From: UBA2336 sp965227265
GTDB lineage: Bacteria; Bacteroidota; Bacteroidia; Cytophagales; Cyclobacteriaceae
Length of the DNA: 64,000 bases
Assembly: GCA_965227265.1 (NCBI GenBank)
Contig: OZ245738.1
Coordinates: 2,914,001-2,978,000 of the forward strand
Reading direction: 5' to 3'
Notes under the pieces: generated by a model
The model's database searches: none
Told to the model about the DNA's origin: nothing
Seen by the model: only the letters and a program-made list of their open reading frames with translations
Program-made: the position numbers and the translations under genes
In this document: positions 57,502-64,000 of the stretch, in pieces
Layout of the letters: every line of letters starts with the position of its first letter
Numbering within the stretch: the stretch's first letter is position 1

Positions 57502-59178
57502 ATGATAAATTCTAAAAGTTTTCTCCTTGCCGTATTGCTCTTTCTGAGTGTTTCCGGCAGCGTTTTTTCGTTTCAAACCTCAGATACGACTGGTTTATCC
57601 AAAGATTGGTTCTTACGTGATCCGGAAACTGATAAGGTTCAGGGTTTAAGTGTCGACAAAGCTTACACTACTTTATTAAAAGGCCGGCCTTCGCGTACGA
57701 TTACAGTAGCCGTAATCGATTCCGGAATTGATTTTGATCATGAAGATCTTAAAGATGTGATGTGGACCAATCCTAAAGAAATTGCAGATAACGGAATTGA
57801 CGATGATAAAAATGGCTACATCGATGACCTCCACGGCTGGAGTTTTATTGGCGGAAAGAATGGAAGCGTAAAGCGTGATACGTATGAGCTTACACGCGAA
57901 TACGTAAGACTTAAAAGCAAATATGAAAATCTTGATGAAGCAAAAGTTTCGAAAAAAGATAAAGCTGAATACGAATATTGGCTAAAAATAAAAACTACCT
58001 ACACGGAAGCGAAAGAAAAGAATGAAGCAGATTATAAATCCTGTATTGAAATTACCGATCAATATATTCAATTCTACAAAGCACTTTCTTCATCCATTGA
58101 ATTTGTGAAGACAGAATATAAAGTATCAACAATAACTCCACAACTTATTGACACCTTGAAAGGTGGTGCCAAGACCCGGGTAGCAAAATCAATTTTCAAT
58201 TTTGTTTTTCAAAATCAAGGCCAGGAAGCAGATGTTGACGCTTTTGCGAAAGAGTTAAAGGACGTTATCGATAATAACACAGAAGTTTGCGATAACCATA
58301 AAAGCGCGATAGAGTATGGATATAATCCGGAGTTTGATCCGAGAAGTATTGTGGGCGATACGTATTCCAATACCGAAGAAAGGTTTTACGGAAGCAACGA
58401 TGTTAAAGGCGCTTCTCCGGTTCATGGTACCCACGTGGCTGGAGTGATTGGCGCCAACCGAAAGAATGCGATTGGAATTAACGGTATTGCTGATAACGTT
58501 AAGATTATGGCGCTTCGGGCTGTGCCCAAAGGCGATGAACGCGATAAAGACGTTGCCAATGCAATTCGCTATGCGGTAGACAATGGCGCAAAAATTATCA
58601 ACATGAGCTTTGGTAAAGATTATTCTCCGCAAAAAGAAGCCGTAGACAAAGCTGTAAAATACGCTGAGACAAAAGGAGTATTGCTTATTCATGCAGCTGG
58701 CAATGATGATGACGACAACGACATTAAGCCTTCTTATCCATCACGTTATTATAAAGATGGCAAGGAAGCCAGCAACTGGATTGAGGTTGGTGCCACCTCC
58801 TGGGGGGCTGACAGCACATTGGCGGCTGATTTTTCCAACTATGGAAAAAGGTCGGTTAACTTTTTTGCACCTGGCGTTCACCTTTATTCTTCTATACCCG
58901 GTAATGAATATGATTACATGGATGGAACAAGCTTTGCTTCACCGGCCGTCTCAGGTATTGCAGCTATGTTAATGTCTTATTTCCCTAATCTTACTCCCGT
59001 ACAAGTAAAGGACATCCTGATTAAATCATCCCGAAAGTTTGACGATTTAACGGTTAAGAAGTCAGCGAAAACCGGAATTGTTAAATTTAGTGATCTGAGC
59101 AGCTCAGGTGGATTGGTGAATGCTTACGAAGCTGTGAAGATGGCACTATCAATAGATTCCAAACAGCTGGAGAAATAA
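57502..59178 (+). CDS. Secreted subtilisin-like serine protease (S8)
   Basis: 558 residues with signal peptide (SFLLAVLLFLSVSGSVFSFQ). Catalytic triad: Asp73 in AVIDSGIDFDHEDL, His308 in HGTHVAGVIGA and Ser477 in DGTSFASPAVSG; the oxyanion Asn lies in HAAGNDDD. The distance from Asp to His is 235 residues because of a charged helical insert from about 115 to 275 (YELTREYVRLKSKYENLDEAKVSK...), which standard subtilisins lack. No sorting domain or clear propeptide is present, so it may act in the periplasm. Convergent with the cyanophycinase-like gene, 2 bp apart. Confidence 0.95.
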   Translation: MINSKSFLLAVLLFLSVSGSVFSFQTSDTTGLSKDWFLRDPETDKVQGLSVDKAYTTLLKGRPSRTITVAVIDSGIDFDHEDLKDVMWTNPKEIADNGIDDDKNGYIDDLHGWSFIGGKNGSVKRDTYELTREYVRLKSKYENLDEAKVSKKDKAEYEYWLKIKTTYTEAKEKNEADYKSCIEITDQYIQFYKALSSSIEFVKTEYKVSTITPQLIDTLKGGAKTRVAKSIFNFVFQNQGQEADVDAFAKELKDVIDNNTEVCDNHKSAIEYGYNPEFDPRSIVGDTYSNTEERFYGSNDVKGASPVHGTHVAGVIGANRKNAIGINGIADNVKIMALRAVPKGDERDKDVANAIRYAVDNGAKIINMSFGKDYSPQKEAVDKAVKYAETKGVLLIHAAGNDDDDNDIKPSYPSRYYKDGKEASNWIEVGATSWGADSTLAADFSNYGKRSVNFFAPGVHLYSSIPGNEYDYMDGTSFASPAVSGIAAMLMSYFPNLTPVQVKDILIKSSRKFDDLTVKKSAKTGIVKFSDLSSSGGLVNAYEAVKMALSIDSKQLEK

Positions 59179-59180
59179 AT

Positions 59181-60011
59181 TTAGTTAATCGTAAATTTTT
59201 CTCCCGGAAGGTAAACGTCAACGTTTAATTTTCGAGTGCCGAGCTTTTCATTTTTCACCACTTTTGATTTGGTTGGATTCTTATAGACGATCACCTGAGA
59301 AGCACCCAATACTTCAACATCTTTTCCATTTACAAGAATCGCGGTTGATTCATCGATACCAATACACACCATTTCAGGATGTTCGATAACAGCCGTTATG
59401 AGGCGGTTATGACGGCTGCGAATAAGAAAATGCTGGTCAATAATAGCATTCGGCAATAATCCAAGTCCGGTTTTAATTTCTATATTATCCGGCTCAATGG
59501 TTTGAAAGGTTGCTGAATACTCTTTATGCTTTAGTTCATTGCCTGTGATCATCAACTTGCTCATCACCGCAGCGCCTGCACTTGTTCCGCTGATCACACA
59601 GCCCTTCTGATAAGCTTCATGAATAGCCTTTTCAATTTCGGTTCCCGCAACAATGTTCATAAAGCGGGTTTGATCGCCTCCGGTAATGTAAATCAGGTTA
59701 GCGGTTCGGATAGAATCAACCCAGGTAGTTCGGATGGGCTGATCTTTTTTGAAATTAAATCCATACAATTTTGTAATACCTTTTTTAAGAAATTGCTGAC
59801 TGGCATAATATACTGATGAGTCAGGATCTTCACTTGACATGGGAAGGATAACACAATAACCGCCTGTGCGCAGCTTTGACTCTTCAATAATTCTTTCCAC
59901 TAATGCATCGGGGCGTGAGCCTCCGCCAATAATGATCAGCTTACCTGTATTTTTTTGTGCCGAAGCCTGAAGGGTTACAAATGCTAACAGCAGAAATAAA
60001 ATTTTTTTCAT
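59181..60011 (-). CDS. Exported cyanophycinase-type peptidase (S51)
   Basis: 276 residues with signal peptide (ILFLLLAFVTLQASAQ). The nucleophile elbow is SGTSAGAAVMS with Ser144, as in cyanophycinase/dipeptidase E; IIIGGGSRPD, ITGGDQTRFMN and IDQHFLIRSRHNRLI are also conserved. In cyanobacteria such enzymes split the beta-Asp-Arg polymer cyanophycin. Most Bacteroidota homologues have unknown substrates, so peptidase activity on isopeptides is the safe statement. Next to a SusC/SusD locus it may process imported or external peptides. Confidence 0.88.
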   Translation of the reverse strand: MKKILFLLLAFVTLQASAQKNTGKLIIIGGGSRPDALVERIIEESKLRTGGYCVILPMSSEDPDSSVYYASQQFLKKGITKLYGFNFKKDQPIRTTWVDSIRTANLIYITGGDQTRFMNIVAGTEIEKAIHEAYQKGCVISGTSAGAAVMSKLMITGNELKHKEYSATFQTIEPDNIEIKTGLGLLPNAIIDQHFLIRSRHNRLITAVIEHPEMVCIGIDESTAILVNGKDVEVLGASQVIVYKNPTKSKVVKNEKLGTRKLNVDVYLPGEKFTIN

Positions 60012-60015
60012 AGTC

Positions 60016-60058
60016 TAAAAATAAAAAAGCTCATGCTCCTGTGAAGGGAGCATGAGCT
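60016..60058 (-). terminator. Terminator of the SusC/SusD locus
   Basis: 12-bp perfect stem AGCTCATGCTCC (60028-60039) / GGAGCATGAGCT (60047-60058). On the minus strand it is followed by TTTTTTATTTTT. Confidence 0.95.
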
Positions 60059-60072
60059 CAAGGTTAATATTA

Positions 60073-61236
60073 CTAATCTTCTTCCGTCTCTTTTCCGATA
60101 ACAAGTCCACGAATGCTTATACCGGTTAACCAAGGTTCAGCACCCGTTCCATCAGGGTTTGCGCGCATAACTACTTTTGGCGTTCTGTCTCCCCAATAAA
60201 TTTTATCATTAACATCATCGTACGCTAATGCAAATACAACCCTTGATATTCCAGTTGCTACAGTTGCAATTCCGGTTCCGTCCAAATTAGCTGATTTAAT
60301 CTGTACATCACCTGATTCAACATACACATCATAAAACAGGCGCGATCCGACAATGCGTGTACTTCCGCCACCTCCGCCATCACCTGCACCGTCAAAGTCA
60401 GGAATAATTTCTATCATACCCGTACCATCAGCATTCTTCTTCCAGACACCAGCATTATAGGTATTCCAGAATACAAAGCCTGTTACGGGATCAACAGAAA
60501 CCCCTTCCGGATCTTGTGCGGCTTGACCCGTTACGAAGTCTTCCATTTGGCTAACATCGGTGCTATTCATATCCGCTCGTTTGATGCCGTTATCGGTGTC
60601 CCAATAAATCATCTCATTGTCGTAGTCAATTGCAATGCCATCCGGACCGCCAACGCTTGTGCGGAAATCATGCAAGTCGCTGCCATCTGTATTGGCTACA
60701 AGAATTTTGTCACCATCGTAGTCGGTTATGTAGAGCTTATTGTTTACAGTATCCAATGCCATTCCGTAAGAATCTCCCAAGGCTCCAATTTCGGTGGCGG
60801 AAGCAACAGGAGCATCATCGTTGATCAATGCCCCGTAAACAACCGATCCATCGGTAAAGAAAACCGGAATACCGGAAGCGTTCGGATTCTTAATTACAAC
60901 TTGTTGCGATGACTCAACTAGTTCAAACGATCCGGTTGTAACGAGTACTAATTTAACCGTATAGACTCCGGGTGCGGTATATAAGTGCTGTGGACTTGGT
61001 TGCGTAGAAGAAGTTCCATCACCAAAGTTCCATGAGAAGGAAACTTCTCCTGCCCGCGATGGAATAATTGATTCGTCCGCAAACGTTACTGTGGCCGGAG
61101 CAAATCCATCATTATCAATCGAGACTGAAAACTTGGGAACCGTTGTTGCCGGTGGAACCGGAAAGCTGTCATCTGAACAGCTTTCCACCACCATCAAACT
61201 TATTCCCAACGCGAGCAATAGAAATATCTTCCTCAT
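60073..61236 (-). CDS. Surface lipoprotein: PKD domain plus YWTD-like beta-propeller (copy 2)
   Basis: 387 residues. The lipobox VESC at 16-19 is followed by SDD, an acidic surface-export signal for Bacteroidota lipoproteins. A PKD domain at about 35-118 contains FSWNFGDGTSS and YTAPGVYTVKLV. Six or so propeller blades follow with LDL-receptor class B-like repeats: NKLYITDYDGDKILVANTDG, MIYWDTDNGIKRADMNST, FVFWNTYNAGVWKKNADGTG and KIYWGDRTPKVVMRANPDGTG. By position it would be a SusE/SusF-like ligand-binding partner of SusD. Paralogue of the next gene. Confidence 0.88.
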   Translation of the reverse strand: MRKIFLLLALGISLMVVESCSDDSFPVPPATTVPKFSVSIDNDGFAPATVTFADESIIPSRAGEVSFSWNFGDGTSSTQPSPQHLYTAPGVYTVKLVLVTTGSFELVESSQQVVIKNPNASGIPVFFTDGSVVYGALINDDAPVASATEIGALGDSYGMALDTVNNKLYITDYDGDKILVANTDGSDLHDFRTSVGGPDGIAIDYDNEMIYWDTDNGIKRADMNSTDVSQMEDFVTGQAAQDPEGVSVDPVTGFVFWNTYNAGVWKKNADGTGMIEIIPDFDGAGDGGGGGSTRIVGSRLFYDVYVESGDVQIKSANLDGTGIATVATGISRVVFALAYDDVNDKIYWGDRTPKVVMRANPDGTGAEPWLTGISIRGLVIGKETEED

Positions 61237-61248
61237 GTTATTTGATGC

Positions 61249-62385
61249 TTATTTTTTCAAGAACATCCCACGCGGGCTTGAGAGACCGTCTTTCAATGTT
61301 ATTTTATTTGAACCATCTAAATCTGCCTGATAAATTTCTCCATTATCGCGTGCTGACCAATATAGTTTGTCTTCATCTGCATCAATTGCAAGTCCGTAGA
61401 TTCTCGAAGCTGTGTTATCTACAGTTTCAACATTATCGCCATCCAGATCTGCCATTAATAATGCACCGTTACCATCGTTGCTGTTTTGGTCATCAAAATA
61501 AATTTTGCCATTAGGAGCATCTACTATAATTCCATATCCGTAAACACCATCCACAATGATATCTTGCTCTGTACCGTCCAGGTTCGAAATGTACAAGTTC
61601 TCTAATTGTACCTCATAGAAATACAATTTGTCGTTTGTTAAGTCTAATGCAACGGCACGGAAACCTGCACCATCCATAGTGACGATTGTCTCCACGCCTG
61701 ATCCATCCAAATTTGAACGGTAGATATGTCCAACATCTTCCGAGTCAGCACCATCAGCATAGTAAATTTTACCTCCGGCAACATCCACCGCAACCGCGTA
61801 AGGCTCAACCAGTTCAACAGCAATATCATCTAATCCCGTACCTGCGAGATTAACACTCCAGATTTTTCCTACATCAGTAGCATTAAAGTCACTGAAATAG
61901 ATTTTTTCATGGGTATCATCATACGCAAGGCCAACACCTGCCATTCCTGTAACTTCCAGGAATGTTGTCATATCGTCAGGATCGGCTATGGAAAATCTAT
62001 TGATTACTTCGTCATCGGCATCGATAAAGAAAATCTCAGTACCTACTTCGGGTTCAGTAATAGTAATGTCAACTGCTTTAGTGGACACACCGCCTGGTCC
62101 GGTTGCAACGAGTGTTACGGTATATGTATCGGCTGCAGTGTACGATTTTGTTGGCGATTCTACTGTTGACGTTGTGCCATCACCGAAACTCCAAAGGTAG
62201 GAGGATGCATTTTCAGACGTGTTCGTAAATGTAATAACTTCATCTGTTTCAGCGGTAGTTTTACTAGCCGTAAACGAAGCTGTTGGCTTTGGTTTTCCCT
62301 CGTCATCGTCACTACAGGAGTTGATAACCGTTACTACTAAGAGTAGCAGGAAGCATGAAAGGAATACATTAATTTTTGTTTTCAT
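61249..62385 (-). CDS. Surface lipoprotein: PKD domain plus YWTD-like beta-propeller (copy 1)
   Basis: 378 residues. Lipobox INSC near residue 24, followed by SDDDEGK, a textbook Bacteroidota surface lipoprotein export signal. PKD domain at about 33-112 (YLWSFGDGTTSTVESPTKSYTAADTYTVTLVATG), then blades KIYFSDFNATDVGKIWSVNLAGTG, KIYYADGADSEDVGHIYRSNLDGSG, KLYFYEVQLENLYISNLDG, KIYFDDQNSND and KLYWSARDNGEIYQADLDGSN. It has the same architecture as copy 2, so a tandem duplication. It lies 24 bp after susD. Confidence 0.88.
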   Translation of the reverse strand: MKTKINVFLSCFLLLLVVTVINSCSDDDEGKPKPTASFTASKTTAETDEVITFTNTSENASSYLWSFGDGTTSTVESPTKSYTAADTYTVTLVATGPGGVSTKAVDITITEPEVGTEIFFIDADDEVINRFSIADPDDMTTFLEVTGMAGVGLAYDDTHEKIYFSDFNATDVGKIWSVNLAGTGLDDIAVELVEPYAVAVDVAGGKIYYADGADSEDVGHIYRSNLDGSGVETIVTMDGAGFRAVALDLTNDKLYFYEVQLENLYISNLDGTEQDIIVDGVYGYGIIVDAPNGKIYFDDQNSNDGNGALLMADLDGDNVETVDNTASRIYGLAIDADEDKLYWSARDNGEIYQADLDGSNKITLKDGLSSPRGMFLKK

Positions 62386-62409
62386 ATAGGTTTATTTTAG
62401 AGTTACACA

Positions 62410-63732
62410 TTAATAGCCAGGATTTTGTCCCATACCTGGATTGGTATTAGTTAAGATTTCACTTGCCGGAATAGGGAAAAGTGTTTGATCAGTAACTGTT
62501 ACGTTAACAAGCACCGGAATAGCGCGGTCAGTTCTTACCAGATCAAACCATCGTTGGCCTTCAAAGGCAAATTCAACCCAACGTTCCTGCTCAATGGCAG
62601 CCAGGAGTTCCGGATACGTATCAGCATCGGTATCCCCTAAGTCAGCCCTTGAGCGGATATCATCAATATCGTCCTGTACCGCTGACAAATTCTGTTCTAG
62701 TTTAGCATTTGCTTCTGCACGAATCAAGTACATCTCTGCAAGGCGCAAAACAATAACATTGTCAGCTCCGGTTGCAAGATCATCATACTTAATGGCATAC
62801 GGTAATGTTCCGGCAAATGCAATAGAGGCTGTGTACCGGACGTCACCTGATTCGTATGCGTTTACAATGGCTGTAGTTGGAGCAACTTCTCTTCTTCCGT
62901 TAAGTGATTTAGGGAAATTATATTCAGCAATGCGATTGCGGCTTAGAATCGTAAAGTCAATTTCAAATATTGATTCTGCGGAACCATCTGCAAAAATTGC
63001 AGCATAATTGCTGAGCAATGTATAGCCACCATCGTCAATAACTTCGGTTGCACTTGCAATGGCTTCATCGTAGGCTTTCATGTACAGATGAACACGCGCC
63101 AGCAGAGCAATGGCAGCATACTTAGAGGCACGTACCTTTAAAGATGACGCAGGAAGATTCGCTGCTGAATATTCGAGATCCTCAACAATTTGTGCATACA
63201 CTACTTCAACCGGATCACGAGCAGGATTAATATCCGCAGTACTTAACGTTGGCTTTGTTTTAACCGGAACGGCACCAAAATAACTCATCAGGTTAAAGTG
63301 GTTAAGCGCCCGTATAAAGTACAATTCACCAAGTGCTAGCTTCTTTTCGTCATCCGACATGTCCGACATATTCGGTACCTGCGCAATTACATTATTTGCG
63401 TCATTGATGCTTTCGTAGGCAGATGCCCATATTCCTAACGCTCCACCATTTTCAGGTAAGATATTGTTATTATCGATCTCACGATAATCACTTGCTGTGC
63501 CGTCTATTGGATTTTCAAGGTTATCAGCTGAAAGGTCGGAGAAGATTAAAAATCCTCTGCCGTAATAGCTTAAATATTGAAACGGGGCATACGACCCTAA
63601 AATTCCTTTTTCAATTGCCACCTTATCTTTAAAAACCTGGCCGGCTTCTATACCGTCATAAGGTTTTACGTCCAGCACATCACAGGCGAAACATGCAGAA
63701 ATTATAAAAATGAGTATGAATATCTTTCTCAT
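62410..63732 (-). CDS. SusD/RagB family outer-membrane lipoprotein
   Basis: 440 residues. Signal peptide with lipobox SACFAC (Cys near residue 17), then DVLDVKPYDGIEAGQVFKDKVAIEKGILGSYAPF, the typical start of SusD. The TPR-like helices (LALGELYFIRALNHFNLMSYFGAVP, AALLARVHLYMKAYDEAIASATEVID) and the C-terminal segment (VLRLAEMYLIRAEANAKL, IEQERWVEFAFEGQRWFDLVRT, LFPIPASEILTNTNPGMGQNPGY) are all present. It lids the SusC channel and binds the substrate. It begins 5 bp after susC. Confidence 0.97.
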   Translation of the reverse strand: MRKIFILIFIISACFACDVLDVKPYDGIEAGQVFKDKVAIEKGILGSYAPFQYLSYYGRGFLIFSDLSADNLENPIDGTASDYREIDNNNILPENGGALGIWASAYESINDANNVIAQVPNMSDMSDDEKKLALGELYFIRALNHFNLMSYFGAVPVKTKPTLSTADINPARDPVEVVYAQIVEDLEYSAANLPASSLKVRASKYAAIALLARVHLYMKAYDEAIASATEVIDDGGYTLLSNYAAIFADGSAESIFEIDFTILSRNRIAEYNFPKSLNGRREVAPTTAIVNAYESGDVRYTASIAFAGTLPYAIKYDDLATGADNVIVLRLAEMYLIRAEANAKLEQNLSAVQDDIDDIRSRADLGDTDADTYPELLAAIEQERWVEFAFEGQRWFDLVRTDRAIPVLVNVTVTDQTLFPIPASEILTNTNPGMGQNPGY

Positions 63733-63737
63733 GTTCT

Positions 63738-64000
63738 TTAGAATTTAAGATTAAGCCCTACTGTAAATGCGCGTGCTTGCGGAAAGGTAAAGAAGTCTGT
63801 TCCGATTTGGTACGTGTCATTACCTCCATAATTTACTTCCGGATCAAGGCCTGTGTAACGGGTAAACGTGAACAAGTTTTGTGTACTGATGTACAACCTA
63901 AGGCTTGATACATGGACTCGCTGCATCAGCTCCCGGTTAAAAGTGTATCCAAGGGTAAGGTTTTTTACGCGCAGGTACGAACCATCTTCGATGAATCGGG
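63738..64000 (-). CDS. SusC/RagA family TonB-linked receptor (5' part outside window)
   Basis: Only the last 87 codons are visible. RFIEDGSYLRVKNLTLGYTF, then VSSLRLYISTQNLFTFTRYTGLDPEVNY and the closing strand ARAFTVGLNLKF with terminal Phe are the standard C-terminus of SusC-type receptors. It pairs with the SusD gene 5 bp downstream. The substrate class cannot be judged from this fragment. Confidence 0.95.
   Translation of the reverse strand, partial: RFIEDGSYLRVKNLTLGYTFNRELMQRVHVSSLRLYISTQNLFTFTRYTGLDPEVNYGGNDTYQIGTDFFTFPQARAFTVGLNLKF

Noticed and set aside
57364..57576. 70-codon minus-strand frame overlapping the start of the protease gene
   Set aside because: Its first part is antisense to the protease signal peptide; no RBS and no recognisable domain. 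A shorter 26-codon version cannot be excluded.
58255..58692. 145-codon minus-strand frame inside the subtilase gene
   Set aside because: Antisense to the catalytic His region of a clear S8 protease.

Overview
The window looks like chromosomal DNA of a member of the Bacteroidota, most probably a Cytophagales-type bacterium. The support is a SusC/SusD pair, a giant cell-surface protein ending in a type IX secretion sorting domain, carboxypeptidase-regulatory-domain TonB receptors, lipoproteins with acidic residues after the lipid cysteine, several exact TAnnTTTG minus-7 boxes, few Shine-Dalgarno sequences, and the gene order pheA / aminotransferase / tyrA / DAHP synthase-chorismate mutase. Almost all of it is ordinary dense chromosome. 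I see no transposase, integrase, phage gene, CRISPR array or rRNA.

Layout. 1-8.3 kb (minus): alpha-2-macroglobulin, a DUF4440 protein and penicillin-binding protein 1C, a periplasmic defence/repair pair. 8.5-12.4 kb: dtd, a D-Ala-D-Ala dipeptidase, a MazG-like protein, comB, gcvT and a small lipoprotein. 12.4-16.7 kb: a phenylalanine/tyrosine operon preceded by a 28-codon leader peptide with nine aromatic codons in a row, an antiterminator sequence and a terminator, i.e. a ribosome-mediated attenuator. 16.7-29.9 kb: housekeeping genes and transporters, including prfB with an intact programmed +1 frameshift site, and osmC bracketed by two related palindromic elements. 30.1-37.7 kb: one 2556-residue repetitive type IX-secreted surface protein. 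37.8-44.9 kb: TANGO2-like protein, rnhB, a Nudix/thioesterase/plsC/gatC/TPR gene run, and a bacterial SET-domain protein.

44.9-51.8 kb (minus): five tightly packed genes for a PstS-like binding protein, a TonB-dependent receptor, an FAD/NAD(P)-binding protein, a DUF2490 protein and a TauE/SafE permease. I read these as one uncharacterised uptake/oxidation/export system. A 17-bp imperfect palindrome in its promoter recurs (14/17 matches, in inverted orientation) in front of the 1-Cys peroxiredoxin gene, which lies next to an Rrf2-type regulator with four cysteines. This suggests one sulfur- or redox-responsive regulon joins the two loci.

51.8-55.5 kb: an ECF sigma factor, an anti-sigma factor with HEAT-like repeats, two DUF4097-type envelope proteins and a divergent DUF6515 protein. 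55.5-57.5 kb: peroxiredoxin, Rrf2 regulator, two tRNA-Leu genes and a candidate 40-residue membrane protein. 57.5-64 kb: a secreted subtilisin-like protease, a secreted cyanophycinase-type peptidase, and the end of a SusC/SusD locus with two PKD plus beta-propeller surface lipoproteins.

All function calls come from reading sequence motifs by eye; no database search or folding program was run.
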